Numbered from the stretch's first letter, positions 23,881-32,428 are shown. The stretch is DNA of 64,000 nt from Caulobacter ginsengisoli (GCF_030814835.1 NZ_JAUSVS010000002.1:558001-622000), one strand, 5' to 3'. Notes: generated by a model from the letters alone, not told the origin. Program-made: numbers and translations.

Positions 23881-26187
23881 CTAGGCCCGTTTGCGGCGGG
23901 GCCTGGCGACCGGGGCCGTTTCGCTGTCCAGGAAGCCGATCAGCTCGGCCAGGGGCATCGGCTTGGCGATCAGGTAGCCCTGGGCCAGGTCGCAGCCCAT
24001 GCCGGTCAGCATGGCCAGCACCTCGGGGGTCTCGATGCCCTCGGCGGTGACCTTCAGGCCCAGGCTGTGGGCCAGGTCGATGGTGGATTTGACCAGCAGG
24101 GCGTCTCTGCGGCTGTCCGCCATGGTCGAGACGAAGGCCTTGTCGATCTTCAGCTCGTTGGCCTTGATCTGCTTGAGATAGGCGAGCGACGAGACGCCCG
24201 AGCCATAGTCGTCGATCGAAACGCCGATGCCATTGGCCGCGAAGGCGTCGATGATGCCCAGCGCCACGGCGGGGTTATCCATCACCGCCGTCTCGGTGAT
24301 CTCGAAGCAGATGTCGGCCTGGGCGGCGCGGATCTGATCGATGGCGGCCTGCGCCAGGTCGGGGTCGCTCATCAGCCGGCCGGAAAGGTTGACCGAGACC
24401 GTGAGCGCATGGCCGGCCTCGCGCAGGCGGGCCTGGTCGGCGATGGCCTGGGTCAGGGCCCATTCGGTCAGGGGGCGGATATGACCGGTCTCCTCGGCCA
24501 TGCCGATGAAGAGGTCCGGGCGGATCATGCCGCGCTCGGGATGTTTCCAGCGGGCCAGGACCTCGACGCCGCCGATCCTGCGGCTGCGCAGGTCGAACTT
24601 GGGCTGGTGATGCAGGAAGAGCTGGCCATCCTTCAGGCCGCTCATCATCTCGCTGGTCAGCGACAGATTGCTGGCGGGATCGCCATAGGCCTGCGCGTCG
24701 AAGAGGCCGATCTTCTGATGGCCGGCGCGGGCCTGATCGACGGCGATGCTGGCCCGGTCGATGGCCGGCGCGCCCTGGTCGGCATGCGGGGCCAGGCCGA
24801 TCGTCAGGCTGACATCGACAGTCGAGCCGTCCAGGGTCACGGGCTGTTCCAGGTCGCCCAGCAGGGCGGCGGCGAAGGCGCGGGCGTCTTCCAGGCTGCT
24901 CGCCTCGAAGGCCAGGGCCAGGATGCCCGACGACAGGCGGCCGATCGGGCGATCGGGATGCTGGCGCATCATCCGGCCGCCGACCTCGGCGATGAGGCGG
25001 GCGGCCAGTTCGTAGCCGATGGCGCCGCGCACGATCTGGAAGCGGTCGAGACCCAGGGCGGCGACGAAGACCGTCCGGCGGCTGGACTGGCAGAGCGTCT
25101 CCAGGCCACGGTCCAGGGACACGCGGTTGGGCAGGCCGGTCTCGCTGTCGTGCAGGGCCAGGTGGGTGATGTGGCGTTCCCGCTCGCGGATTTCGGCGGC
25201 CATGCTGTTGAAGCTGCCGGCCAGGCGGCCGATCTCGTCCTGGGTCTCGATGGCGACATCGGCTTCCTCGCCCCGTTGCAGGCGGCGGACGGCCTTGTCC
25301 AGGGCCGAGATCGGCCGGGTCAGGCTGCGGGCCAGCACCCAGCTGCCGGCGATCAGCAGCAGGATGCCCAGCAGGCCGGTGACGCCGATGGTGATCAGCA
25401 GCGGCCGGTAGGGGGCCATGGCGGTGGCCAGCGGATACTGCAGTAACAGCACGGCCGGCGAGGCGGCGCCCAGCGAGGGCAGGGGCTTGGCGAGCGCCAG
25501 CGCCGCGCCGCTGGACAGGTCCAGTTCGCCCGGCGCGTTGCTGCGGCCGGCTACAAAGGCGTCGACGCGGGCGGTGTCGCGGCCGCTGGTCCAGTGGCTG
25601 TCGGGCTTGCGGATCAGCACCCGGGCGGTCAGCGGAATGGCCGACAGCTGTTCGAGCGAGCGCATCTGGGCCGCGTCGAGCCGGGTGGCGAACACCACCC
25701 AGCCGGTCAGGGTCGGGGCCATGACCGGGGCGGAGATGGCCTGGTAGGGCTGGCCGCCGATCATCAGCACGCCCGAGGCGCCGTCCTGGGCGTCGAGCGC
25801 GCTCCACAGGGCCTCGACCCCGGCGTCGAGTCGGGCGGCGTCCAGGCCGGTGACGTTGCCGTCCATGTCGACCAGGAAGGCGGTCTCCAGCCCGACCCGG
25901 CCCTTGAGGTTGTCCAGCGCCGAGCGGACGGTCGCGGCGTCACGGGTGGCGACGGCGGCGCGGAAGCCGAAGTCCTTGGAGATCAGGTCGGCGTTGTCGC
26001 GCAGCTGCTGGCTGCGCAGCGCCCAGACCCGGTCGAACACCGTGCCGCTGGCCTGCAGTTCGCCGCGCACCTGGCGTTCGGCGTTGCTGGCGATGGCCAG
26101 GTAGACGGCGCTGGCGATCAGCAGCAGGGCCAGGCCGAAAAGACCGGCATAGAGGACGGTCAGCTTGGTGCGCAGGCGGGTGAACAT
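23881..26187 (-). CDS. Membrane EAL-domain cyclic-di-GMP phosphodiesterase with degenerate GGDEF
   Basis: 768 residues. TM helix (about 8-32), extracytoplasmic sensor region (about 35-260) resembling a double-CACHE-like domain, second TM (262-285), HAMP (286-338), GGDEF-like domain (345-495) whose active loop reads GRLSSGILA and is therefore inactive, and an EAL domain (510-750). EAL catalytic residues look intact: GVEVLARW, NLSGRL, FEITETAV, SIDDYGSG, LKIDKAFV, AEGIETPE, AQGYLI. Expected role: degrade c-di-GMP in response to a periplasmic signal. Its start is 7 bases from the cupredoxin gene, same strand, so the two are probably one transcript. Confidence 0.92.
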   Translation of the reverse strand: MFTRLRTKLTVLYAGLFGLALLLIASAVYLAIASNAERQVRGELQASGTVFDRVWALRSQQLRDNADLISKDFGFRAAVATRDAATVRSALDNLKGRVGLETAFLVDMDGNVTGLDAARLDAGVEALWSALDAQDGASGVLMIGGQPYQAISAPVMAPTLTGWVVFATRLDAAQMRSLEQLSAIPLTARVLIRKPDSHWTSGRDTARVDAFVAGRSNAPGELDLSSGAALALAKPLPSLGAASPAVLLLQYPLATAMAPYRPLLITIGVTGLLGILLLIAGSWVLARSLTRPISALDKAVRRLQRGEEADVAIETQDEIGRLAGSFNSMAAEIRERERHITHLALHDSETGLPNRVSLDRGLETLCQSSRRTVFVAALGLDRFQIVRGAIGYELAARLIAEVGGRMMRQHPDRPIGRLSSGILALAFEASSLEDARAFAAALLGDLEQPVTLDGSTVDVSLTIGLAPHADQGAPAIDRASIAVDQARAGHQKIGLFDAQAYGDPASNLSLTSEMMSGLKDGQLFLHHQPKFDLRSRRIGGVEVLARWKHPERGMIRPDLFIGMAEETGHIRPLTEWALTQAIADQARLREAGHALTVSVNLSGRLMSDPDLAQAAIDQIRAAQADICFEITETAVMDNPAVALGIIDAFAANGIGVSIDDYGSGVSSLAYLKQIKANELKIDKAFVSTMADSRRDALLVKSTIDLAHSLGLKVTAEGIETPEVLAMLTGMGCDLAQGYLIAKPMPLAELIGFLDSETAPVARPRRKRA

Positions 26188-26194
26188 GGGACGC

Positions 26195-26818
26195 CTACAT
26201 CTTCATCGGGGCCGGCGGGCGGACCTCGGCGGTCAGGTTCAGGCTCGCGCCGGCCGGGGTGACGCTGACGGGCCGGCTCATCTCGTTCTTGGGCGCCCGC
26301 AGATAGGGTTGCCAGATGGTGGCCGTGGCGGCGCCGGAGGGCAGGCCGCGGATCACCGCCAGGCCGCTGGCGTCGGTCTTGGCGGCATAGGGGGTATCGA
26401 CCACCCGGATGAAGGCCAGCATCTGGTCGTGGATGTTGCAGCCAAGGGCGACCACGCCAGGCTTGTCGAACACCACCGAGCGGGTTTCGTCGTTGCCATA
26501 GAGCTTCAACTCGAACTTCTTGGCCGGGGAGAACGAGTAGACGTGGTGGCGGACCTTGTCGAAATTGGGAAAGGCCACCGTGGCGCCCACCGGGGCGATC
26601 AGCACGAAGGGGTGGAAGGCGATGTTCTGCTGCGACATGCGCAGCGGCCAGTCGAACCTGATGGGTCCGGATGGCAGGCCGGCGGCCGGCTTGACCGTCA
26701 CCACGGCGTCGGCGATCGGCTGGCCGGCGGCGTTCTTCAACCGCACCGTCAGGTCGGCCGCCTGGGCCTGGGCGGCGAGGCACAGCGTGGCGATGAGGGC
26801 GGCGAGGGCGGGACGCAT
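26195..26818 (-). CDS. Exported cupredoxin-like protein (methylamine-utilisation type)
   Basis: 207 residues with signal peptide (first 20). The type 1 copper set is readable: His 91/92 in VRHHVYSF and Cys 127, His 130, Met 133 in GCNIHDQML. A preceding carboxypeptidase-regulatory-like strand region (VRLKNAAGQPIADAVVTVKP) and a trailing similar one flank the core. Proteins of this build are often labelled methylamine utilisation protein, though no mau genes are here. Likely a periplasmic copper electron carrier or copper sensor. First gene of the transcript with the EAL enzyme and divergent from the DUF3034/globin pair. Confidence 0.82.
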   Translation of the reverse strand: MRPALAALIATLCLAAQAQAADLTVRLKNAAGQPIADAVVTVKPAAGLPSGPIRFDWPLRMSQQNIAFHPFVLIAPVGATVAFPNFDKVRHHVYSFSPAKKFELKLYGNDETRSVVFDKPGVVALGCNIHDQMLAFIRVVDTPYAAKTDASGLAVIRGLPSGAATATIWQPYLRAPKNEMSRPVSVTPAGASLNLTAEVRPPAPMKM

Positions 26819-26881
26819 GCCCTACCCATAACGGGTGGGCGTGAATTGGGCGTAAATCCGCCGCCGGTTGGGTCCAGGCGG

Positions 26882-26899
26882 ACAGATGTCCGGATCTGT
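26882..26899. promoter_or_regulatory. Inverted repeat in the divergent cupredoxin/DUF3034 promoter region
   Basis: ACAGAT-GTCCGG-ATCTGT: six-base perfect arms, six-base spacer. It sits 64 bases upstream of the cupredoxin start and 169 upstream of DUF3034 within a 249-base gap. The rest of the gap holds a GC-rich stem-like stretch near 27013-27043 and no small gene. A shared operator for both arms of the cluster is possible. Confidence 0.4.
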
Positions 26900-27067
26900 T
26901 TCGACCTCAATACTCAATACCGTCCAAGTGAAACGCTCATTTTTCTGGACCAGTTGCGAGCCTGCGCAGCGCTGGACTGAAACGCCATGACGTTAAGCTT
27001 CCCGCAACTTGCCCCGCCCAAAACGGGTAGGCGGGCGGCGGGGTCGCCCGGCGGTCATGGGTGACGC

Positions 27068-27946
27068 ATGTCGAGACGTCTGGGAACCCTGCTGGCTCTG
27101 GGGCTGGGCCTGCTGGCGGCCGATCCGTGCCGGGCCGGGGAGGTGGTCAACGGCGGCAAGCTGTTGTTGACCGGCGGAGTCACCACCCTCGAGGGCTCGG
27201 GTGGCGGCGGCCTGGCCACCTGGGCCACCATCACCGGCTATGAGACCCCCGAGGGGATCGGCGCCAACGTCCACGCCACCTATGTGAGGACCCCCGACTA
27301 CGAATTCCGCGCCTATGGGGCGGCAGTCGGCCTCTATGACCGGGTCGAGCTTTCCTACACGCGCCAGGAGTTCGACACGGGCGACACCGGCGCTCTGCTG
27401 GGTCTGGGCAAGGGCTTTGCCTTTGGCCAGGACGTCTATGGCGCCAAGCTGCGGGTGGTGGGCGACGCCCTCTATGACCAGGACCGGCTCCTGCCGCAGA
27501 TCGCCGTGGGCGTTCAGCACAAGCGGGCCGGCCAGGGCGCCATCATCGCCGCCGTTGGCGGACGGAACGACAGCGGGACCGACTACTATGTCGCCGCCAC
27601 CAAGGTGCTGCTGGACAAGAGCCTGGTGTTGAACGGCACGGTGCGGATGACCAAGGCCAACCAGACCGGCCTGCTGGGCTTCGGCGGCAATAAGGACGAC
27701 GGCTACAGCGCCCAGTTCGAAGGCTCGGCCGGCTGGCTTGTTTCAAGGCGCCTGCTGATCGGCGGCGAGTACCGCTCCAAGCCCGACAACCTGGCGGGAC
27801 TGAAGGAAGACGACTGGTTCGATCTCTTCGCCGCCTACGCCATCAACAAGACCGTCTCGGTGACGGTTGGCTACGCGGACCTGGGCGAGATCGCCACCTT
27901 CGACGGCCAGCGCGGCCTTTACCTGTCCCTGCAGGCCGGCTTCTAG
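27068..27946 (+). CDS. DUF3034 family envelope protein
   Basis: 292 residues with signal peptide MSRRLGTLLALGLGLLAADP. The mature chain starts NGGKLLLTGGVTTLEGSGGG and continues with alternating short strands rich in Tyr, Gly and Asp (ANVHATYVRTPDYEFRAYG; VELSYTRQEFDTG), ending in a C-terminal aromatic GLYLSLQAGF. That pattern and terminal Phe are those of an outer-membrane beta-barrel; the sequence matches the DUF3034 family as I know it. 12 bases before the truncated-globin gene, so co-transcribed. Function of the family is not established. Confidence 0.82.
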   Translation: MSRRLGTLLALGLGLLAADPCRAGEVVNGGKLLLTGGVTTLEGSGGGGLATWATITGYETPEGIGANVHATYVRTPDYEFRAYGAAVGLYDRVELSYTRQEFDTGDTGALLGLGKGFAFGQDVYGAKLRVVGDALYDQDRLLPQIAVGVQHKRAGQGAIIAAVGGRNDSGTDYYVAATKVLLDKSLVLNGTVRMTKANQTGLLGFGGNKDDGYSAQFEGSAGWLVSRRLLIGGEYRSKPDNLAGLKEDDWFDLFAAYAINKTVSVTVGYADLGEIATFDGQRGLYLSLQAGF

Positions 27947-27958
27947 AGGACCCTGGCC

Positions 27959-28429
27959 ATGAAGCATCTCGTCATCGCCCTGGCCCTGGCGCCCACCCTG
28001 GTCCTGGCCCAGGAGCAGCCGGTCGATCCCTACACCCAGTCCAACGCCAACGCCGGGGCGAGCCCCGTGACCGGCGCGACCCTGCTGGAGGCCTTCCACG
28101 GCAAGGCCGGTCTGGACCGTGTGGTGGACGATTTCGTCGACCGCATCACCACCGATCCCCGCATCGCCGACGTGTTCAAGAGCCACGACATCGTTCGCCT
28201 GCGCCGGACCCTGAAGGAGCAGTTCTGCTACCTGCTCAACGGCGGCTGCGACTACACCGGCCGCGAAATGACCAGCGTCCACAAGGACCTGGGCGTCACC
28301 ACCGCCGAGTTCAACTTCCTGGTCGAGGACCTGCAGGCGGCGATGGACAGGGAGCAGGTGCCCTTCGCGGCCCAGAACAGGCTCCTGGCCCTGCTGGCCC
28401 CGATGAAGCGGCCGATCGTGACGCGCTAG
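27959..28429 (+). CDS. Exported group 1 truncated haemoglobin
   Basis: 156 residues. Signal peptide MKHLVIALALAPTLVLAQ, then a short linker and a truncated globin: GGKAGLDRVVDDFV-type B-helix start (here FHGKAGLDRVVDDFVDR), LLNGGCDYTGREMTSVHKDL with the proximal haem His at 108, and a final helix EFNFLVEDLQAAMD. Group 1 trHbs bind O2 and NO and are normally cytoplasmic; an N-terminal export signal is unusual. Two Cys (90, 97) near the haem could form a disulphide in the periplasm. Last gene of the DUF3034 transcript; four-base convergent overlap with the hydrolase. Confidence 0.85.
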   Translation: MKHLVIALALAPTLVLAQEQPVDPYTQSNANAGASPVTGATLLEAFHGKAGLDRVVDDFVDRITTDPRIADVFKSHDIVRLRRTLKEQFCYLLNGGCDYTGREMTSVHKDLGVTTAEFNFLVEDLQAAMDREQVPFAAQNRLLALLAPMKRPIVTR

Positions 28430-29307
28430 GTCTTGGCGAAGGCGGCGATGTCCGCCGCCAAACGCGCCGCGTGGCTGACGAACAGGCCGTGCGGGGCCCC
28501 CTCGTAGACGACCAGTTTCGCGCCCTTGATCCCCGCCGCCGTGCGCCGGCCGGTGAAGTCGAGCGGGGCGGAGGCGTCCTTGTCGCCGTGCAGGACCAGC
28601 GTCGGGACGCTGACCTTCGAAAGTTCGGGACGGAAGTCGGCTTCGCACAGGGCGCGATTGCATTCGACCAGGGCCTGCAGCGAGGTTCGCTGCATCTGGG
28701 TCTTGACCCAGGTCTTCACCCCCTCGGAAGTGTCGGGGGTGAAGAAGCCACCGCCGTTGGCGTCCATCCAGGCGGGGAAGTCGCGGGCCATGACCGCGCG
28801 GTTCTGATCCAGGGCGGCGGCCGGGACCCCCATCGGGTTGTCGGCCTTCTGCATGATGCAGGGGGTGGCCGGGGCGACCAGCACCAGGTGGGACAGGCGC
28901 GTTCCGCCATGACGGGCGAAATAGCGGATCGCCTCGCCGCCGCCCATCGAATGGGCGACCAGCACGACGTCCTTGAGGTCGAGCCGCTCCAGCACAGCCT
29001 TGAGATCGTCGGCCAGTGTGTCGAAGTCGTAGCCCCGGCCAGGGTCGGCGGAGCCGCCATGGCCGCGGCGGTCATAGGCGATGGTCCGCAAGCCCTGCCG
29101 GGCCAGCGGCTGCATGACATAGCCCCAGGTGTCCGAGGTCAGGGTCCAGCCGGCGAGGAAGACGACCGGGCGGCCCTCGCCCCAGTCGCGGACGAACAGG
29201 TCCGGGGTCTTGGAGCGAGGGGCGGCCCCTTTTGCTGAAGAGGGGGCGGGGAGGGCGGCAGCCGCCGCGCCGGCGGCGGTCAGGGTGAGGATGTCTCGGC
29301 GGTGCAT
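28426..29307 (-). CDS. Alpha/beta hydrolase, exported (non-haem chloroperoxidase-like)
   Basis: 293 residues from ATG at 29305-29307 with AGGAGG directly upstream; the reading frame continues far upstream but as noise. N-terminal MHRRDILTLTAAGAAAAALP looks like a Tat-type signal. Catalytic triad: nucleophile Ser 120 in VAHSMGGG, Asp 244 in LHGDKDASAP, His 273 in EGAPHGLF. YDRRGHGGSADPG and the overall length match the C-C hydrolase/chloroperoxidase group. Substrate not predictable. Confidence 0.9.
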   Translation of the reverse strand: MHRRDILTLTAAGAAAAALPAPSSAKGAAPRSKTPDLFVRDWGEGRPVVFLAGWTLTSDTWGYVMQPLARQGLRTIAYDRRGHGGSADPGRGYDFDTLADDLKAVLERLDLKDVVLVAHSMGGGEAIRYFARHGGTRLSHLVLVAPATPCIMQKADNPMGVPAAALDQNRAVMARDFPAWMDANGGGFFTPDTSEGVKTWVKTQMQRTSLQALVECNRALCEADFRPELSKVSVPTLVLHGDKDASAPLDFTGRRTAAGIKGAKLVVYEGAPHGLFVSHAARLAADIAAFAKT

Positions 29308-29457
29308 GATGGCCTCCTGTGCGATGGCGGCAGGAAAACCGATCGGCGGCGGCGAAGCGATTACCCGGCAGGTAACGGCGGGCCTGCGCGATTGCCTGAG
29401 GCTGGGTTCGTCTTTTCTGGTTACTCGCCCGGGCAAACCGGATGCTACGCTAGGCTT

Positions 29458-30756
29458 ATGAGCGAGAATCCGCCGAGTCCCGAGACGGCCCCCGAGACGC
29501 CGGAAGCGGAGTTCGACAGGTTCGTCTGGGCCAATCTGCGCCGCAACTACGCCGCCAACTATGTCCACGGCATGCTGGGCATGACCGGCTTTCGGCTGCT
29601 CAACGCCCCGACCATCGTGCCGGCCTATCTGCACATGCTGTCCGGCTCCAATGCGGTCGTCGGGCTGGGCATGGCCCTGCAGCAGCTGGGCGGGGTGGTC
29701 TCGCCCGTGGTCGGCGCGGCCCATGTCGAGCATCGGGCCAAGCTGATGCCGGCGGCGGTGCTGCTGGGCACGCTGATGCGCCTGCCGATCCTGGCCATGG
29801 CGGTGACCGGCTGGCTGATGCACGGCCAGCCGCTGCTGATCACCCTGATCGTCATGCTGTTCCTGATGGGGCTGTTCAGCGGCTCGCAGCGAGTGGTCTT
29901 CCAGCTCCTGATGGCCAAGGTCATCCCAATCAGCCGGCGCGGGCGGCTGCAGGCCTGGCGCAACTTCACCGGCGGGGCCATCGCCGCGGGCCTGGCCTAT
30001 CTGGCGGGCCGCTACCTGATCGAGCTCAATGTCCTGGGCAACGGCTACGCCACCACCTTCATGCTGGCCTTCCTGCTGACCAGCGCGGGCCTCACCGTAC
30101 TGCAGGTGCTGATCCGCGAGCCTGTCTCGCCGCACCTGCCCCAGCAGACCCGGTTCCGCGACCGGATGAAGGACTTTCCGGCCCTGGTGGCCGGTGACCG
30201 CGACTACCGCAACTTCCTGATCGCCCAGCTGTTCGCCATGGCCGCCCGGGTCGCCGCGCCCTTCTATGTGCTGCACGCCGGCAAGGTGGCGGTCCTGACC
30301 GGGGCGCAGCTGGGCCTGCTCAGCCTGGCCTATCTGGGGGCGGACACCCTCTCCAACCTGGTCTGGGGTTATCTGGGCGACCGGGGCGGCTTCCGCTCCA
30401 GCTTCGTCGCCTCGCTGGTGCTGTTCATCGGCTCGACCGTGCTGCTGATGGTCTCCCACAACACCCTGTTCCTGGCCCTGGCCTTCTTCGGCCTGGGGGC
30501 GGCGCAGTCCGGCTACAGCATGAGCAGCAGCACCATGGTGCTGGAGTTCGGCGCCAGGCAGGACGTGGCCATGCGGCTGGGCATCTCCAGCACGGTCGAG
30601 GGCCTGATGTCCTTCGTGGGGCCGCTGGCCGGCGGGGTCATCGCCGACTGGCTCGGCTATGGGCCGGTGTTCGGCCTCTCGATCGGGCTGCAGCTCGTCG
30701 CGCTGACGGTGCTGGTCGTGGCCGTCAAGGAACCGCGCCTGCGACAAATTCCCTGA
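29458..30756 (+). CDS. Major facilitator superfamily transporter
   Basis: 432 residues from ATG 29458, chosen because upstream in-frame sequence is not membrane-like and overlaps the hydrolase promoter. About twelve hydrophobic segments; the acidic Pro-rich N-terminus SENPPSPETAPETPEAE is cytoplasmic. The motif NLVWGYLGDRGGFRSSF is the MFS loop 8-9 pattern (G-x-x-x-D-R-x-G). Drug or metabolite specificity is not readable. Confidence 0.88.
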   Translation: MSENPPSPETAPETPEAEFDRFVWANLRRNYAANYVHGMLGMTGFRLLNAPTIVPAYLHMLSGSNAVVGLGMALQQLGGVVSPVVGAAHVEHRAKLMPAAVLLGTLMRLPILAMAVTGWLMHGQPLLITLIVMLFLMGLFSGSQRVVFQLLMAKVIPISRRGRLQAWRNFTGGAIAAGLAYLAGRYLIELNVLGNGYATTFMLAFLLTSAGLTVLQVLIREPVSPHLPQQTRFRDRMKDFPALVAGDRDYRNFLIAQLFAMAARVAAPFYVLHAGKVAVLTGAQLGLLSLAYLGADTLSNLVWGYLGDRGGFRSSFVASLVLFIGSTVLLMVSHNTLFLALAFFGLGAAQSGYSMSSSTMVLEFGARQDVAMRLGISSTVEGLMSFVGPLAGGVIADWLGYGPVFGLSIGLQLVALTVLVVAVKEPRLRQIP

Positions 30757-30849
30757 AACGTCATTTTGGGTAATGATCGCAGGCATAGATCGAGCCGAGT
30801 CAGATATATGTCGGCGACCGGACAAAGCAACTGCGTAACTTGTTCGCCC

Positions 30850-30914
30850 ACCGGGACGGTCCCCCCGCCCGGTAATCCGGTTAAGAGCGCCTGGCTTCAG
30901 CCAGGCGCTCTTTC
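30850..30914 (+). ncRNA. Candidate small RNA with C-rich loop and terminator
   Basis: Between the MFS gene and a small membrane gene two hairpins follow each other. The first, ACCGGG (30850-30855) / CCCGGT (30868-30873), exposes a loop containing CCCCCC; the second is a 12-pair terminator. C-rich exposed loops are used by alphaproteobacterial sRNAs to pair with ribosome-binding sites. The 5' end is undefined; TATATG near 30810 could be a -10 element. It could instead simply be the 3' UTR of the MFS transcript. Confidence 0.4.
30884..30914 (+). terminator. Strong intrinsic terminator
   Basis: AGAGCGCCTGGC (30884-30895), loop TTCA, GCCAGGCGCTCT (30900-30911): perfect twelve-pair stem with a stable four-base loop, followed by TTCT. 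It ends the MFS transcript or a separate small RNA. Confidence 0.88.
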
Positions 30915-30978
30915 TATTGAATGTATGTTGCGGGCTGTCACCCCAATCTGGGGATGTATGCTTGCCGGCGCGGCGCCG

Positions 30979-30992
30979 TTGATCTGCATCAA
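30979..30992. promoter_or_regulatory. FNR/FixK-type box
   Basis: TTGATCTGCATCAA is an exact match to the TTGAT-N4-ATCAA consensus of FNR/FixK regulators, which respond to low oxygen. It lies downstream of the 30884-30914 terminator and 155 bases before the small membrane gene at 31147. Activation from a -41.5 site would place a start near 31027. The stretch 30915-31146 otherwise shows no convincing gene. Confidence 0.65.
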
Positions 30993-31146
30993 GGCGACTC
31001 GGCGGCGGCCAAGCCAACCTGCCTCTCGCCGATCCCTCCGACCGGCAAACCGTCCACTTGCAACCGCGGACGGCCAGGGCGTCCCGCTGTCCCCCCAAGC
31101 ACAGTGCGGGGCGCCCGTCTGGCCCGCGATGGTTCGGAGCCGCCGA

Positions 31147-31425
31147 ATGACCCGAGTGACCCGACACAGACTGCGGCCCGGCCTCATGCTCCTGAGGGTG
31201 CTATCGGTCCTGCTGCTGGTCGGCCCGCCCCTGGCGGTCGGCGGCGTCTGGACCTGGATGGCGCTGTCCGGGCTGAGCAACCAGCGGCGTGACATCTTTG
31301 AGTTTGGCCAACAGGCCATCGTCCTGGCGATGGGGCTGGGCCTGCTGGGCCTGCTGGCCGAGTTCCTGATCCTGCCGATCCTGCTGAACGACGGCGAAAC
31401 CGGCCGGGCCGACGCCGGCGACTGA
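31147..31425 (+). CDS. Small membrane protein with two TM helices, 92 aa
   Basis: ATG 31147 with GGAG upstream (31137-31140). Basic N-terminus (MTRVTRHRLRPG), TM1 LLRVLSVLLLVGPPLAVGGVW-like segment, polar loop MALSGLSNQRRDIFEFGQQ, TM2 VLAMGLGLLGLLAEFLILPI, and an acidic tail. The open frame extends upstream but that part is not protein-like. No family recognised. The only gene downstream of the FNR/FixK box before the molybdenum hydroxylase operon, 139 bases further on. Confidence 0.6.
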   Translation: MTRVTRHRLRPGLMLLRVLSVLLLVGPPLAVGGVWTWMALSGLSNQRRDIFEFGQQAIVLAMGLGLLGLLAEFLILPILLNDGETGRADAGD

Positions 31426-31564
31426 TCGCCGGTTTTGCCGGCGCGGGACTGGCGCCGGCCGGTCCAGCCTCCCACCTGCACAACAAACGCGCGGCGACAG
31501 CCGAGAGGCAGGCGACAAGCGCGGTTCCAGGCGCCACGATAGGCGACCAGCGCAGGGAGAGACC

Positions 31565-32428
31565 GTGAGTCAGCTGCAATACTATGCGCCCGGCAGCGTC
31601 GAGGACGCCGTCAAGGCTCTCGGCGCCGGCGGCCGGGCGATGAGCGGAGGCACCGACCTCCTGGTGCAACTTCGGGCCGGCCGCCTGCCCCCCGGACCCA
31701 TCGTCGATCTCAAGAACGTGGCCGGCACCCAGGGCATCCGCCAGGAGAACGGCGGCTGGATCATCGGCGCCGCGACGCCGGCCGCCCTGCTGGGCGAGCA
31801 TGCCGGCCTGGTCGCCGCCTGGCCGGGCGTGGTCGAAGGGGCCGGCCTGATCGGCTCCACCCAGATCCAGAACCGCGCCAGCCTGGCCGGCAACCTCTGC
31901 AACGCCTCGCCCGCCGCCGACAGCGTGCCGGCGCTGATCGCGGCGCGGGCGACCTGTATCGTGGCCGGGCCCGGCGGCCGGCGCGAGGTTCCGGTGCAGG
32001 CCATCGTCACCGGGGTCGGCAAGACCTCGCTGGGACCCGGCGAGTTCGTGCTGGAAATCCGCCTGCCGCCCCGGCCGCCCCGCGCCGCCGACGCCTATCT
32101 GCGGGCCATCCCGCGCACCGAGATGGACATCGCCGTCGCCGGGGCGGGAGCCGACATCGTGCTGGACGAGGCCGGCGTCTGCCAGGACGTTCGCGTCGTG
32201 CTGGGGGCGGTGGCGCCCACCGCCGTCATCGTGGCCGGGGCCAGCGCGGCCCTGGTCGGGTTCAGGCTGGACGAGGCGGCGCTGGAGCGGCTGGACTCGG
32301 CGGCCCAGGTCGTCTGCCGGCCGATCAGCGACAAACGCGGCACCGTCGAATATCGCACCCGGATCGCCGGGGTGCTGGCAAGGCGGGCTGTGGCCATCGC
32401 CTGGGAACGCGCGGAGAAAAGAGCGTGA
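31565..32428 (+). CDS. Molybdenum hydroxylase, FAD-binding medium subunit (CoxM-like)
   Basis: 287 residues from GTG 31565, GGGAG upstream. YYAPGSVEDAVKALGAGGRA, then MSGGTDLLVQLRAG (FAD pyrophosphate loop), IGSTQIQNRASLAGNLCNASPAADS (second FAD motif with Asn-x-Cys-Asn) and a C-terminal domain with RTEMDIAVAGAG. In xanthine-dehydrogenase-type enzymes this subunit takes electrons from the 2Fe-2S clusters to FAD. Stop overlaps the next start (GTGA). Confidence 0.93.
   Translation: MSQLQYYAPGSVEDAVKALGAGGRAMSGGTDLLVQLRAGRLPPGPIVDLKNVAGTQGIRQENGGWIIGAATPAALLGEHAGLVAAWPGVVEGAGLIGSTQIQNRASLAGNLCNASPAADSVPALIAARATCIVAGPGGRREVPVQAIVTGVGKTSLGPGEFVLEIRLPPRPPRAADAYLRAIPRTEMDIAVAGAGADIVLDEAGVCQDVRVVLGAVAPTAVIVAGASAALVGFRLDEAALERLDSAAQVVCRPISDKRGTVEYRTRIAGVLARRAVAIAWERAEKRA

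Noticed and set aside
30766-31146. N-terminal extension of the small membrane protein
   Set aside because: It would read through a strong terminator hairpin and the FNR/FixK box, and its residues are not protein-like.
29308-31167. Upstream extension of the alpha/beta hydrolase frame to 913 codons
   Set aside because: The extension is antisense to the MFS gene, has no protein-like pattern, and the AGGAGG-ATG at 29307 with a signal peptide is a clear start.
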